A DNA stretch of 64,000 nt from Cololabis saira (GCF_033807715.1 NC_084599.1:3299625-3363624); one strand, 5' to 3'; counted from the first letter of the stretch, positions 43,800 to 54,954 are shown. Notes: generated by a model not told the origin, from the sequence alone. Made by a program: numbers and translations.

Positions 43800-44400
43800 T
43801 TATTTTAAATTTTATTACGTTTATTGAACAGAGACAAATGTATTAAACATTATTTCATAAAAAGTACAAAACAGATGTTGTACATACAGGTTTCTAGCCA
43901 GAGCTAATTTGCAACCCCTGTCCCTGGTTAGGCCTTTACTTAAAATTCGAAAGCAAGAGTTAAAACAGTACAAAAATACAAAACATGCAAAACAGAATAA
44001 AGACAATACAAGGACAAGAAGCAAAAACACAAACCAGATAAGGACAGAAAACTAAAATAATCCAGTGGTACAGTATGTTAAAGTCAATGTTCACCAGCTT
44101 GTTTCAGTTTCAGCCATTGTTTTACTTGTGTGCTAAAAACCTTGAGCTCTGTCAGTATTGTGATTTTAGGTTCAGTGTATTCCATCATTTGGTACCGATT
44201 ACCGAGAAGAATGGCTGTCCAAATGTTGTTCTGCGTTTTTGCTATCCTACAATTACTGCTTGTTGCAGCCGTAGTTCTAATTCCACTGTTTTGTTTGATA
44301 CACTGATACACTAGTGACCTGTACAATTCAGCAGCTGAAAGAAGGTTGTGTTTCAGTTGTTTCAGAGCGTTCCAGGCCTGTACAGAGCACACTCTCACCC
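43800..44400 (-). mobile_element. Possible retroelement 3' region, low confidence
   Basis: The minus strand has a 104-codon open stretch (44398-44084) with SVQAWNALKQLKHNL and RTTAATSSNCRIAK. I half-recognise this as a recurring fish repeat-encoded sequence. No domain call is possible. Confidence 0.3.
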
Positions 44401-44784
44401 AAGAGACTCCTGTAGGAGGAACTTCTATTAAAGCAGTTTAAACCGTGGACGAGTTTAAAGTGAGCAAATGGAAGCGTTTAGTTGTTAATGAACTGAACCT
44501 TGTTTGTGTTCCTTCTTCTGCCTTAGTCCTGCTTTAAAACCTTGTATGTGAGGAGTGGAAAACCTCATGTATATGGATGTATTTATGTCAGATATAATAG
44601 CACAAATGCACTGTTGTACTTATGATATAATTCAGATTGTGACCCGTTGGCTGGTTTGTTACCAGGATTAAGTTGTGGCTGCAGACTGTGAGGAAGGGGA
44701 GCTCCGTTGGAGACCGGACACGTGACGGGACCTGGAAAACCCGGGTTTCCACCTCAGGATGGAGCTCCACTTCTCCACAGTCTG

Positions 44785-45187
44785 CACTGCAAAAACTCAG
44801 TCTTAACAAGAATATTTGTCTTATTTCTACTTAAAATGTCTCAGTTTTAGTCAAAGAAATCTCATTACACTTAAAACAAGACTCATTACCAGAAAAATAA
44901 CTTATTTGACAATTTTCACCTGTTTCAAGTAAATTTTCACTTGAAATAAGTTGAAAAATCTGCCAGTGGAACAAGATTTATCTTCTTATTACAAGCAAAA
45001 AAATCTTCTTCCACTGGCAGACTTTCCTACTTATTTTAAGTGAAAATCTACTTGAAACAGGTGAAAATTGTTGTTTTTTCCCGTGATGAGTCTTGTTTTA
45101 AGTCTAATGAGATTTATTTTGACTAAAAAGGAGACATAACTAGAAATAAGACAAATATTCTTGTTAAGATTTTGAGTTTTTGCAGTG
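44785..45187. mobile_element. Palindromic CACTGCAAAAA MITE, full
   Basis: Begins CACTGCAAAAACTCAGTC and ends GAGTTTTTGCAGTG. The arms pair around AATCTGCCAGTGGAACAAG. Same family as 41997-42409. Confidence 0.85.
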
Positions 45188-46109
45188 TGGAGCCCGACGC
45201 TCTTTCCAGGGTTACACTAATCCTCGGTGGAATTTGAACCTTTTACCGCAGGTGGGGTCAATGCCCCACTAAGAGTGATGTTTAATGTCAGCCCAGACCT
45301 GTACCCAGCTTTCTTTTTTTCTTCCTAATGTGAGAGAAACCAAAATATAATGTATAACACAAAACAGTGTATTCTTGTAATTTATATACATATATTATGT
45401 GGTTCCTTTCATAAAGAAATTAGTTTGACACAATCATTCATCTATAGTTATTTTATGTAAAGTTCTAAAAAATGTATTTTCTAAGTGCTTAAAATATTTG
45501 TTGTATTTTTTTTTTATTTTATTTTTTTTTTTAAGATCAACACTCATCTACATTTTTGATTCATCACAATACCTGTAATTTTTCTGCAGGTCCCTTGTAA
45601 AAAGAAGAAATGCTCACGAGAAGCACTTTAAAGTGTGGCTTGTCTCTACAAGCCGTTCATGGAGAATCTGGACTTAGATTTTCCGTGATGAATGTGTGTT
45701 TTCACTGCGTTGAGTTGAGCTTGTTCTTCTCTAACTGGCAGGAGCCTGTTGTGGTTGGATCTGCACACGTAGGGGCTCAGCAGCAGAGGGTAGTGGGATG
45801 TAATACAGCAGCTTCTGTTTCATAATGTGGAAGGAATTGTTAGGGGAGAAAAACTGTTCAAAAAGCTACGTTCAAATAAATGTATTCAAAAGAAGGTTTT
45901 AGCTCTCTGATGGCTTCCATTTAATATTCAGATGTCCTCATGTTGGGCGGGTCGTGCTGAGACATGGAGGTTCTCCCAGTCTTCCTGTTGCTGTGGAGCA
46001 CGGTTGTGGGTGTGAATCCCTTCTGCTCTGATGAGACGCTGCAGAATCCAGTCGTTGGCTCTTCATGGGGCAGCAGCTCATAGTCTTATCCTGCAGCCCA
46101 CTGATCCTT
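45188..46109. other. Non-repeat DNA, possible uhmk1 3' UTR
   Basis: AT-rich sequence without element termini or a recognised exon. Confidence 0.35.
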
Positions 46110-46695
46110 GGAGCTCCTATAATGGAATCATTTCCTATAATGGAATCATTTCCTATAATGGAATCATTTCCTGAAAATGTAATAACTTTTCCCCTTAACT
46201 CAATCGAAAATGTAATAAAACCCAATAATGTAATAACTTCACCAATAATGTAATAAAATATCCTGACTGATATTGTAATAACATTTTTACTGATAATCTA
46301 ATACCTTATTACATTATTGGGAATTTGTTATATTTTCAGGTGGCTCTTTTTTTTTTTTTTTTTTTCAAAACTGATAATGTAATACTTGACAAATAATGTA
46401 ATAGTTCATTTTCAGTCCAGAGTTCTACATTTTGTGTTTTAAGTATCTAAGAATGTTATATACGCTGGATTTGAAACACCAGAATGACTATTGGGTTAAA
46501 TTGCAGACTTTGAGTAGCATGTAATAAATTCCCAATAACGTAATAATGTAATTGTTGGTAAAAATGTTATTACAATAGCTGTCAGGATATTTTATTACAT
46601 TATTGGTGAAGTTATTACATTATTGGGTTTTATTACATTTTTGATTGCAAATTTTATTGCATTTTCAGGAAATTATTACATTATAGGAGCTACAA
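46110..46695. repeat. ATGTAAT-rich palindromic element, copy 2
   Basis: Shares with 40745-41402 the ends GAGCTCCTATAATGG and ATTACATTATAGGAGCTAC and nearly the whole interior, including AAGTATCTAAGAATGTTATA. It is shorter at both outer tandem stretches. Confidence 0.8.
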
Positions 46696-46704
46696 CGGAA
46701 GAGT

Positions 46705-47145
46705 ATTAGGGCCAGGCAGGAGAAAAATAAAAATAATATTTTAGAGGAGGAAGATTTTTTTTTTTTCATTATGCACTTTGAGAAAAAAGTCAAAATGTTG
46801 AGAAAAAAGTTCAGAATACAAGAATTGGCTTTACGATATTGATTTGAAACACATATCACACATGTGCAGTTGCATAACTTCAGAAACGTAGGATGAAAGT
46901 TAGTTAGTTAGTTAGTTCCGGCTGCTGCTGCAGAGCTGTCAGTCGCTCTAACTGGATTTGATGGGCCAGAGGAGACATTTACACTTTATTCACCAAATTG
47001 TATTTCAACTTTATTCTCGACATTTCGACTTTTTTCTCGAAATTGTATTTCAAAATTAATTTCGACTTTTTTCTCGATGTGCACAATAAAAAAAAAAATC
47101 TTCCCCTCTCCAATATTTTTCGTCTTGCCTGGCCCTGAGACTCTC
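46705..47145. mobile_element. TIR element with CTCGACATTTCGAC array
   Basis: Inverted ends ATTAGGGCCAGGCAGGAG and TTGCCTGGCCCTGAG. It contains GAGAAAAAAGTCAAAATG and its complement, the same array type as in 12931-13461 and 38354-38808, but with unrelated termini. Confidence 0.65.
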
Positions 47146-48010
47146 CCGTACTCAACAGACATCTAATCCATCTCAGCATCAATGATCTCCATCTCTCATT
47201 CAGCACTTTTGCAGATTGGAGAGATGGATTGATTCCCTCCTCGTCTTCTTTCCTCGCAGCTTGATTTCCACGCTGGGTTGCCGGGTCCGTGTTGCTTATG
47301 TGTTGCGTTCTCTGGTCAGCCTTCAAACTTCAGCCCGCAGCTACCTTGAATCTGAATGTGTGTACCGACAACAGCCGCTCTGTAGCCGAGGACGTTTCTG
47401 TTCCACAAACCCCCCCAGGCCGTTAAACGTGAGGCCTCTCCGTGCTCCTTCAGTCCTTCATTCAACTGAGAAGATTTGGTTGTCACTGGTGACAAATGCA
47501 GTCTTTAATTTGACACGTGACCCTCCCCCTCCGAAGCTTTGGAGGCCTTTGTAACGTGTGCACCACTTCCATGTTCCACCTGGATCCAACTGTGGTTTGT
47601 GTTCATGTTGGACCTGCTACTGACGTGCATGGGGGTTTGGGAAAACATCCCAAGCGGCAATTCCACGGAGCCAGAAAAAACAAATCCTGAGGAATGACCA
47701 ACCAACTAAACCGATCAGACAATCCTCGAGACAATTGTTGCCTTTTGTATATTTGTTTTGTTTGAACGGAGCCAGTTTGCTCCAGAAGCAGTTCTGGGGG
47801 ATTTGAGGATGATTAATCTGGCCAATACCCCTTTTTTTTTCGCTTCATTTTCCCTTTCAGTTAATTAATCTTTCTCATGATGAGTTTCTTTTTTCTTTTC
47901 TTTTTTACTGAAAGGAAGCACAATGTGAGGCCACTATATCCAGTACATGCAGCACATGGAAGTGTTTGTTGCTCCCCGACCATCAGCTGCTGCTCAGTCT
48001 GACTGTTTCC

Positions 48011-48016
48011 TAATAA
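48011..48016 (+). terminator. Candidate distal polyadenylation signal
   Basis: AATAAA followed within 30 bases by a TG-rich stretch (CTGACTGTGACTGCTCG). If used by uhmk1, the 3' UTR would be about 8.9 kb. Long 3' UTRs are known for mammalian UHMK1. This is position-based inference only. Confidence 0.3.
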
Positions 48017-48269
48017 AGATGATACCTGACTGTGACTGCTCGTCGTCTCGTGTTTTCAGGTGCAGTTAGCGACTGATTCAGGGCTGTGGTGAGTCTGGGA
48101 GGAAACCTGGCAGCTACAAAGATACCCACGGTACCACACTGGCTGATAATAAAGAAGCTGAAACGTCCCGTTACTGACAAAATCTGAAACATGCAAAAAC
48201 GATTGAAGGTCATTGATCTTGGCAGTGATTAGTTTCTCCCTTGACTGTCCGTCATGCTGTAGACCTCTG

Positions 48270-48650
48270 GGGCCTCATGTTCCAAACATGCGGCGCACTA
48301 AAAACGTGCGTACGCCACTTTCTACGCTCACGGTCGGATGTTCAAAAAGTGATTTGAACGTGAAAAGTCACGCACACGCCAAGGCTGGTGTACACACTTT
48401 CCTGAGGTTTTGTCCGTTGGCGACACTCACTGGTGATGCAGTGAAGTGCAGAATATGAGGAAACGTAACGTCAACAATAAATTCACGACCACGTGAAGGA
48501 CACGACAGTCCCCACATCACCAGATAAGTTACACAAGAGTGAAGCTGCAACAATCTCACAATCAACCACATGATCTGAACAAACAACTAAAGGCAGGAGC
48601 TCAACGATGGAACCTGCAAATCCCAGTGGCAGCCTTGGCTCCGTTAAGCT
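48270..48650 (+). mobile_element. Truncated GGGGCCTCATGTWC element
   Basis: Starts GGGGCCTCATGTTCCAAAC, continues GTGCGTACGCCACTTTC and CACGTGAAGGACACGACAG, and matches the left 340 bp of the larger element at 59302-61279. Confidence 0.75.
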
Positions 48651-48780
48651 GGGCGGACACTGTGATATTTTAAATCGTTTGATTCAGCCCCATCTCAAAC
48701 TGCACGACTAGATTGCTGAGTTCAAAAGTTCACAGTCCACGATTTATGGTCTCACACTGTACGACCCGATGCTCTGATGC

Positions 48781-48970
48781 TCCGTCTGCTCACACTATAC
48801 GATCATAATCCTCCCGTCTGCTCACACTATACGATCATAATCCTCCCGTCTGCTCACACTATACGATCATAATCCTCCCGTCTGCTCACACTATACGATC
48901 ATAATCCTCACACTATACGATCATAATCCTCACGTCTGCTCACACTATACGATCATAATCCTCACGTCGG
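48781..48970. repeat. 32-bp minisatellite
   Basis: About six units of GCTCACACTATACGATCATA plus ATCCTCCCGTCT, with one shortened unit. Confidence 0.95.
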
Positions 48971-49069
48971 ACTTCTGTTACTGGAACTGCAACGTTAAAA
49001 AGAAGTGGAAGAGGAGGAGCCCCGAAGTGGGAGACACCGAAGATGCTCAGCAAAAACAAACGTGCTGCC

Positions 49070-49376
49070 TTAAGCATGAATTATGGTTCTGCGTTAAATC
49101 GCCGCCGCACCCTACGGCAGGGGTAGGCAATTCCGGTCCTCGAGGGCCGGTGTCCTGCATGTTTTAGATGTTTCCCTGCTTTAACACACCTGATTCTAAT
49201 TAATCATCGTCATCAGCTTGTCATCCAGGGCTGCACAATTCTGTTAATGACACAGGTACTTTTATCACGGTGTGCTGAAGCAGGGTAACATCTAAGACAT
49301 GCAGGACACCGGCCCTCGAGGACCGGAATTGCCTACCCCTGCCCTACGGCGTGGGCTCTGCGTTGGTGTAACGTGG
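49070..49376. mobile_element. Harbinger-like MITE split by hAT and LTR
   Basis: The left arm GAATTATGGTTCTGCG to CACCCTACGG and right arm CCCTACGGCGTGGGCTCTGCG belong to one MITE of the 2463-2593 family. It is split by the hAT MITE at 49118-49341, and its right end is cut by the LTR starting at 49377. Confidence 0.8.
49118..49341. mobile_element. 224-bp hAT MITE
   Basis: Ends CAGGGGTAGGCAATTCCGG and CCGGAATTGCCTACCCCTG, with an exact duplication CCCTACGG (49110-49117, 49342-49349) taken from the host MITE. Confidence 0.97.
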
Positions 49377-49682
49377 TGTCAAGGTTGACATTCCCCCCAG
49401 CCTTCAGTTTCTGTCTTGCCCCGCCTGTGTCCCATCTGCCCTGATTGTGTCTGCACCTGTGTCTCGTCATGTCTCGTTATCCCCTCAGTATATCTTGTCT
49501 TGTCATTCCTTTGTCCCCTGTCGGACCGTACTGTTTCCTACCTCCATGTCTCCTCGTAGTTTTTGTCCTGGTTTTTGTTGATCCTGCTCTGCAGCGCCTT
49601 GTTTTTGAAAATAAACCCTTTTTGTTGCAACTCCTGGCTCCTGCTCTCCTGCACTTGGGTCCTAGCAAACCAAACCATGACA
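49377..49682 (+). mobile_element. Gypsy-type LTR (5' LTR or solo)
   Basis: About 306 bp from TGTCAAGGTTGACA to CAAACCATGACA, giving TGTCA...TGACA ends. It has an AATAAA near 49608 and T/C-rich sequence like fish Gypsy LTRs. No matching 3' LTR or pol sequence was found downstream in the window. Confidence 0.65.
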
Positions 49683-51713
49683 GAACGGTCCGACCAAGTG
49701 GACCCAGCGGGAGAGTACCTCACCCTGTTGGACTTCCTCTGCCGTGAAGCGGCTAAAAACGTGCGCTGGGCCGAGGAGGAGTATTGGGACCCCTTTTGGG
49801 GAACACGCCTGGCTCTGGGTGGGCCCAGGAGCCTGCAGAGGCAACGGCGTCAGCGCCAGCGCCAGCCCCAGCTTGTTCCGGCTCCAGCTCCTGCTCCTGT
49901 CCCTGTTCCAGTGGTGGTCCCGGACGCACCTGTCCCTGTTCCAGTGGTGGTCCCGGACGCACCTCCCCATGCTCCTGTGGTGGTCCCGGACGCACCTGTC
50001 CCTGTTCCAGTGATGGTCCCGGACGCACCTGTCCCTGTTCCAGTGGTGGTCCCGGACGCACCTGTCCCTGTTCCAGTGATGGTCCCGGACGCACCTGTCC
50101 CTGTTCCAGTGGGGGTCCCGGACGCACCTGTCCCTGTTCCAGTGGTGGTCCCGGACGCACCTGTCTCTGTTCCAGTGGTGGTCCCGGACGCACCTGTCCC
50201 TGTTCCAGTGGTGGTCCCGGACGCACCTGTCCATGTTCCAGTGGGGGTCCCGGACGCACCTGTCCCTGTTCCAGTGGTGGTCCCGGACGCACCTGTTCCT
50301 GGGGTGGTCCCGGATGCACCTGTCCCTGTTCCAGTGGTGGTCCCGGACGCACCTGTCCCTGTTCCTGTGGTGGTCCCGGACGCACCTGTCCCTGTTCCTG
50401 TGGTGGTCCCGGACGCACCTGTTCCTGTGGTGGTCCCGGACGCACCTGTTCCTGTTCCAGTGGTGGTCCCGGACGCACCTGTCCCTGTTCCAGTGGTGGT
50501 CCCGGACGCACCTGTCCCTGTTCCAGTGGTGGTCCCGGACGCACCTGTCCCTGTTCCAGTGGTGGTCCCGGACGCACCTGTCCCTGTTCCAGTGGTGGTC
50601 CCGGACGCACCTGTCCCTGTTCCTGTGGTGGTCCCGGACGCACCCGTCCCTGTTCCAGTGGTGGTCCCGGACGCACCCGTCCCTGTTCCAGTGGTGGTCC
50701 CGGACGCACCTGTCCCTGTTCCTGTGGTGTTACCGGACGCACCTGTCCCTGTTCCAGTGGTGGTCCCGGACGCACCTGTCCCTGTTCCAGTGGTGGTCCC
50801 GGATGCACCTGTCCCTGTTCCAGTGGTGGTCCCGGACGCACCTGTCCATGTTCCAGTGGTGGTCCCGGACGCACCTGTCCCTGTTCCTGTGGTGGTCCCG
50901 GACGCACCTGTCCCTGTTCCAGTGGTGGTCCCGGACGCACCTGTCCCTGTTCCTGTGGTGGTCCCGGACGCACCCGTCCCTGTTCCAGTGGTGGTCCCGG
51001 ACGCACCCGTCCCTGTTCCAGTGGTGGTCCCGGACGCACCTGTCCCTGTTCCTGTGGTGTTACCGGACGCACCTGTCCCTGTTCCAGTGGTGGTCCCGGA
51101 CGCACCTGTCCCTGTTCCAGTGGTGGTCCCGGATGCACCTGTCCCTGTTCCAGTGGTGGTCCCGGACGCACCTGTCCATGTTCCAGTGGTGGTCCCGGAC
51201 GCACCTGTCCCTGTTCCAGTGGTGGTCCCGGACGCACCTGTCCATGTTCCAGTGGGGGTCCCGGACGCACCTGTCCCTGTTCCAGTGGTGGTCCCGGACG
51301 CACCTGTCCCTGTTCCAGTGGTGGTCCCGGACGCACCTGTCCATGTTCCAGTGGGGGTCCCGGACGCACCTGTCCCTGTTCCAGTGGTGGTCCCGGACGC
51401 ACCTGTTCCTGGGGTGGTCCCGGACGCACCTGTCCCTGTTCCAGTGGTGGTCCCGGACGCACCTGTCCCTGTTCCAGTGGTGGTCCCGGACGCACCTGTT
51501 CCTGTGGTGGTCCCGGACGCACCTGTCCCTGTTCCAGTGGTGGTCCCGGACGCACCTGTCCCTGTTCCAGTGGTGGTCCCGGACGCACCTGTCCCTGTTC
51601 CTGTGGTGGTCCCGGACGCACCTGTCCCTGTTCCTGTGGTGGTCCCGGACGCCTGGCAACCGGGGGAACACATGCTCCACCCAAGGGCAGGTGTTCCCTT
51701 TCATGTTGCCTAG
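49677..51713 (+). pseudogene. Gag-like start fused to [11 protein letters not shown] repeat
   Basis: From the ATG inside the LTR end, 679 codons are open. The first ~65 codons (MTERSDQVDPAGEYLTLLDF, then EEEYWDPFWGTRLALGG) look like the N-terminal leader of a fish Gypsy-like gag. They run into an 11-residue repeat [11 protein letters not shown] encoded by the 33-bp minisatellite, then a short tail ending GVPFHVA. There is no capsid, zinc knuckle or polymerase. Because the unit is a multiple of three without stops, several frames on both strands are open, so openness is not evidence of a protein. I think it is a non-autonomous or decayed LTR element. Confidence 0.45.
49896..51652. repeat. 33-bp minisatellite, about 53 units
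   Basis: The unit contains CCTGTTCCAGTGGTGGTCCC and GGACGCACCTGTC. Some units are shortened, with a missing CCCTGTTCC. A block of ten units (330 bp) is duplicated: the rare GGTGTTACCGGA variant occurs with TACCGG at 50731 and again at 51061. Confidence 0.97.
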
Positions 51714-52120
51714 CAACAGAGCCCTTAGGCGACGCCCACAAGCAGCCAAAAGGTCCATTAAGAAAATAATTGGAAAAGTACTATCAGTAATACTATTTGT
51801 TAAGTAGAAAACTTAACGACTAACAAACAAACAGACCTGAGCGAAAGATTCTTTGATATTTTGAGAAATTAGGACAATTTCCAAGACAAAATTAAATCTC
51901 TAATATAATTTAAGTCTCTTTGTGTTTTTATTTCAGTTTGAAAGGCGGAGACACTTCAGAGCAAAACAATCTGATGTTCAGCATCCAGCCGTTTGAGGTC
52001 TGAGATGGACAGAGCTGCTCACATCAGGTTCAGCTCCTCCATGTCACCAGTTAGAAAAGAGTTACGGAAGCGTCATGCTGCCACCCCAGAAAAAGAAATA
52101 AATATCAGTATCATGTTACT
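51714..52120. other. Intergenic, nothing recognised
   Basis: No element ends or exons were seen after the minisatellite tail. Confidence 0.35.
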
Positions 52121-52375
52121 ACGGTGGCCGACAAGGGCCAAACGCACTGCAACGGCCTAATGCGTCTCAGTTAAGGAAAACGGCTTCAAGTACAGAAACG
52201 ATTCAAATTCACAAACTCAAAACGAGCTACAAAAAGAGAAACGTGGTGCAAATGAAACAACGTGCTGCAAAAAACAAAGACAAATGCAGCATCATCAAAC
52301 GCTGCAAATAGAGAAACGATGCAAAGCACAAAACCATATAAAACAAGAAACCATCTTCAAAAGAAAAACGCTTCA
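52121..52375. mobile_element. Fragment related to 42731-43681 element
   Basis: Starts TACGGTGGCCGACAAGG and is rich in AACGCTGCAAATAGAG-like words, as in the arm of the 42.7-kb element. The right end is missing. Confidence 0.5.
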
Positions 52376-52460
52376 TAATTCAATTCAATTCAATTTTATT
52401 TATATAGCGTCTAATACAACAGATGTTATCTCTAGACGCTTTCCAGAGAAACATAACCGG
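52376..52460 (-). mobile_element. SINE/LINE 3' tail with (AATTC)n
   Basis: (AATTC)n followed by TTTATTTATATAGCGTCTAA, the reverse of a common fish retroelement tail. Confidence 0.55.
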
Positions 52461-52574
52461 TCATAACCGGTCACTACAACCGGAAGTGCTCCAAACCTGC
52501 AGGGGGCGCTCTGTGTAACAGCTCAATGGACAGAGACACGGGATGTAGAGAGACCGAACATCCATGGTTTAAAC

Positions 52575-52798
52575 CAGGGGTGCCCAACCCTGGTCCTGGA
52601 GAGCCCCTGTCCTGCATGTTTTAGATGTTTCCCTGCTTCAGCACACCGTGATAAAAGTAGCTGTTTCAACAACAGAACTGTCCAGACCTTTATGACAAGC
52701 TAATGATGACGAGTAATTAGAATCAGGTGTGAGGAAGCAGGGAAACATCTAAAACATGCAGGATAGGGGCCCACGAGGACCAGGATTGGGCACCCCTG
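52575..52798. mobile_element. 224-bp hAT MITE, GCCCAA subtype
   Basis: Ends CAGGGGTGCCCAACCCTGG and CCAGGATTGGGCACCCCTG, with the exact duplication GTTTAAAC (52567-52574, 52799-52806). It has a slightly different terminus from the TAGGCAA copies. Confidence 0.93.
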
Positions 52799-52926
52799 GT
52801 TTAAACATACAGCGGCAACAGTAATGTGATTTTTATCTGACTATATTTATATACGATGTTTATATCACTGTACAACGCTGTACATTACGAGACGTTTCTT
52901 TATTATATTTTAACGTTACACCAGAC

Positions 52927-53019
52927 CAGGGGTAGGCAACCCTGGTCCTCGAGTGCCACTGTCCTGCATGTATTAAGACTTAAATGCTACCCTGCTTCAG
53001 CACACCGTGATAAAAGTAC
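52927..53019. mobile_element. Truncated hAT MITE
   Basis: Starts CAGGGGTAGGCAACCCTGG and keeps CTTCAGCACACCGTGATAAA. The right half is absent. Confidence 0.75.
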
Positions 53020-53758
53020 AGTGTTTGAACCTCACGCTATTCCTCTTATTTGTTCATGGAAATGATTTCCCAATGTTGAATTGGGGATACCCAGAATAAT
53101 GAAAATGAGCCAGTTTTAAGCAGAAGAATAAATCAGGCGTTGCATTATGGTCCGATTCTAGAACGACTGAAGTATCAGTTGAATGAACCCAGCTGGAGTT
53201 GCATCCTTTCAGAACAATTCTTCATCACCTTGCACCTTCGTGTCTTACTGACTTTCGTTTAACTTATGAGCCCTCACGGTCCTTCACGTCCTCAGGTACC
53301 GGCCCATTAAACATTGTCCTTGTTATTACCAGAACCCACGGTGAGACAGTGAGTCTTCCAGCACCACAACCCACGTTTTATGGGTCAGCAACAAGGAGAA
53401 CCTGAGGGCCAAAGTGAACATTAACGTTTAAAAGCAGATTCAAAACATTTCTGATCTGGCTTTGAACAAATATATTTTTATCCCGTTTTAGACTTTCTAT
53501 CTTAGATTTTCTGTTTAGCCCAGTTTTTAAAACATTTTTACTACAAATACTGGAAAACTGAAGACTGACTTTTGCCAGACAGAAAGACTTCAATGGAAGA
53601 AAAACCTGCAAAGTTTAAAGCAGAATTGAGTAGCATTTCCTGTCATGTTTAAGAGGAACAACCACTGAAAGTTCCTCCAGGACTTTTCAAAACCTCTGAA
53701 ATGCCTTATATTTGTAAAAAAAAAATGTGAAAAGAAGAAACAAAACCCTCCAAATATG
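53020..53758. other. Intergenic, nothing recognised
   Basis: Contains a degenerate stretch (ATCCTTTCAGAACAATTCTTC) that looks like a LINE C-terminus remnant, but I could not place it. Confidence 0.3.
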
Positions 53759-53831
53759 ACCTGAGTAGCTCAGCTGGAAGAGCATCAGACTTTTAATCTG
53801 AGGGTCCAGGGTTCAAGTCCCTGTTCAGGTG
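53759..53831 (+). tRNA. tRNA-Lys (TTT)
   Basis: A 73-nt cloverleaf. The acceptor arm ACCTGAG pairs with TTCAGGT (one G-T pair), the anticodon arm TCAGA-CTTTTAA-TCTGA gives anticodon TTT, and the T arm is CAGGG-TTCAAGT-CCCTG. A first base A (paired with T) instead of G and small D-loop changes differ from the usual vertebrate tRNA-Lys, so it may be a diverged or inactive copy. The first TTTT lies about 45 nt downstream. Confidence 0.8.
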
Positions 53832-53899
53832 GATTAACTGATGACTACAATTTCTGACTCTTAAGAAGCAACCTGTTCATTTTCAAGATTCATCTAAAG

Positions 53900-54124
53900 C
53901 AGGGGTGGGCAATGCTGGTCCTCGAGGGCCGGTGTCCCTGCAGGTTTTACATGTTTCCCTGCTTCATTGCACCATGATACAAGTGACTGTGTCATCAACA
54001 GAATTGTGCAGCCCTGGATGACAAGCTGATGACGATGATTAATTAGAATCAGGTGTGTTAAAGCAGGGAAACATCTAAAACATGCAGGACACCGGCCCTC
54101 GAGGACCAGGGTTGGTGACCCCTG
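53900..54124. mobile_element. 225-bp hAT MITE
   Basis: Starts CAGGGGTGGGCAATGCTGG and ends GGTTGGTGACCCCTG. The flanks ATCTAAAG and CTCTAAAG differ at one base. It is inserted between the tRNA-Lys gene and the tRNA-Lys remnant. Confidence 0.85.
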
Positions 54125-54191
54125 CTCTAAAGCTATTACAGTAAATAAAGAAAACAAATGGAGGAGAGACAGAAACAAAGCTTTCATGCAA

Positions 54192-54238
54192 GACCTCGGT
54201 AGCTCAGATGTCGAGCATCAGACTCTTAATCTGAGTGA
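54192..54238 (+). pseudogene. tRNA-Lys (CTT) remnant
   Basis: GTAGCTCAGATGTCGAGCATC followed by the intact anticodon arm TCAGA-CTCTTAA-TCTGA (anticodon CTT). The T arm and 3' acceptor strand are lost. Confidence 0.6.
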
Positions 54239-54293
54239 CCTGCATGTGTCCAAACAATAATGTAACAATGTTAATGGCAGCAAAGAGGTACTT

Positions 54294-54360
54294 TGTTGTT
54301 GTTTAGTGATTAGCATAACTGCTTTTCAAGCAGTGTGTCCAGGTTGATCCGTGGTGATTT
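54294..54360 (+). pseudogene. Possible tRNA-Glu (TTC) remnant
   Basis: GTTTAGTGATTAGCAT resembles a tRNA-Glu D arm. The stem ACTGC-TTTTCAA-GCAGT would present anticodon TTC, and a degraded T arm (CCAGGTTGATCC) follows. The acceptor stem does not pair. Confidence 0.4.
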
Positions 54361-54954
54361 CTCTTACCAGTAACAACTGGGGCCCACACATGCTAACGGT
54401 AATAAATAGAAAGTTTCTCCACAATATTGAACACTGTTTTTTTTCCAAAAGATTGTACCTAAAAACAGAATAACTAAGGAGTGAAGGATCCCTTTATTTC
54501 ATGGAGGGCGTAAAGAACTTTTCAAAGGCTACCACTGAAGTCCGAGTGGCCTATTAAGATCTCTATACCAAGCTGTTCAGAGAGGTCGTATTAGGCAAGT
54601 CCTTCCAGATAACAAAGTTTATGATAATCTAGTGTTCATATCCTTATAAACTTTGTTATTGATGGAGGTAATCCTAAAGAAACCCTCAATCCTCACTGTT
54701 ACTTTTGAATCAGGCCGAACATTTCTGATTGAATGGAGAACCTTCTGAATCCTAATGAAACGTTGTAGGACACATATCCCACTTTCTTGTGACTTCTGAA
54801 ACTAGCTTAGTGTACAATGCACTTTTCCTCTAGTCTTCATTTTATTTGAACACCAGTGTGGTGATGAGATCTGTGAGAACAGTTTTGAATCTTTAGTGAT
54901 CAGGAACATGTCTCTCCAGAACCTCATTTGGATGTTTTAGCATCTTCTGCTGCA
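54361..54954. other. Spacer in tRNA-bearing region
   Basis: No further cloverleaf or element recognised. Confidence 0.35.

Noticed and set aside
48781..48970. CRISPR-like regular repeats
   Set aside because: Units are directly tandem with no unique spacers, and the genome is eukaryotic. The same reasoning applies to the 5.2, 36.1, 49.9 and 56.3 kb arrays.
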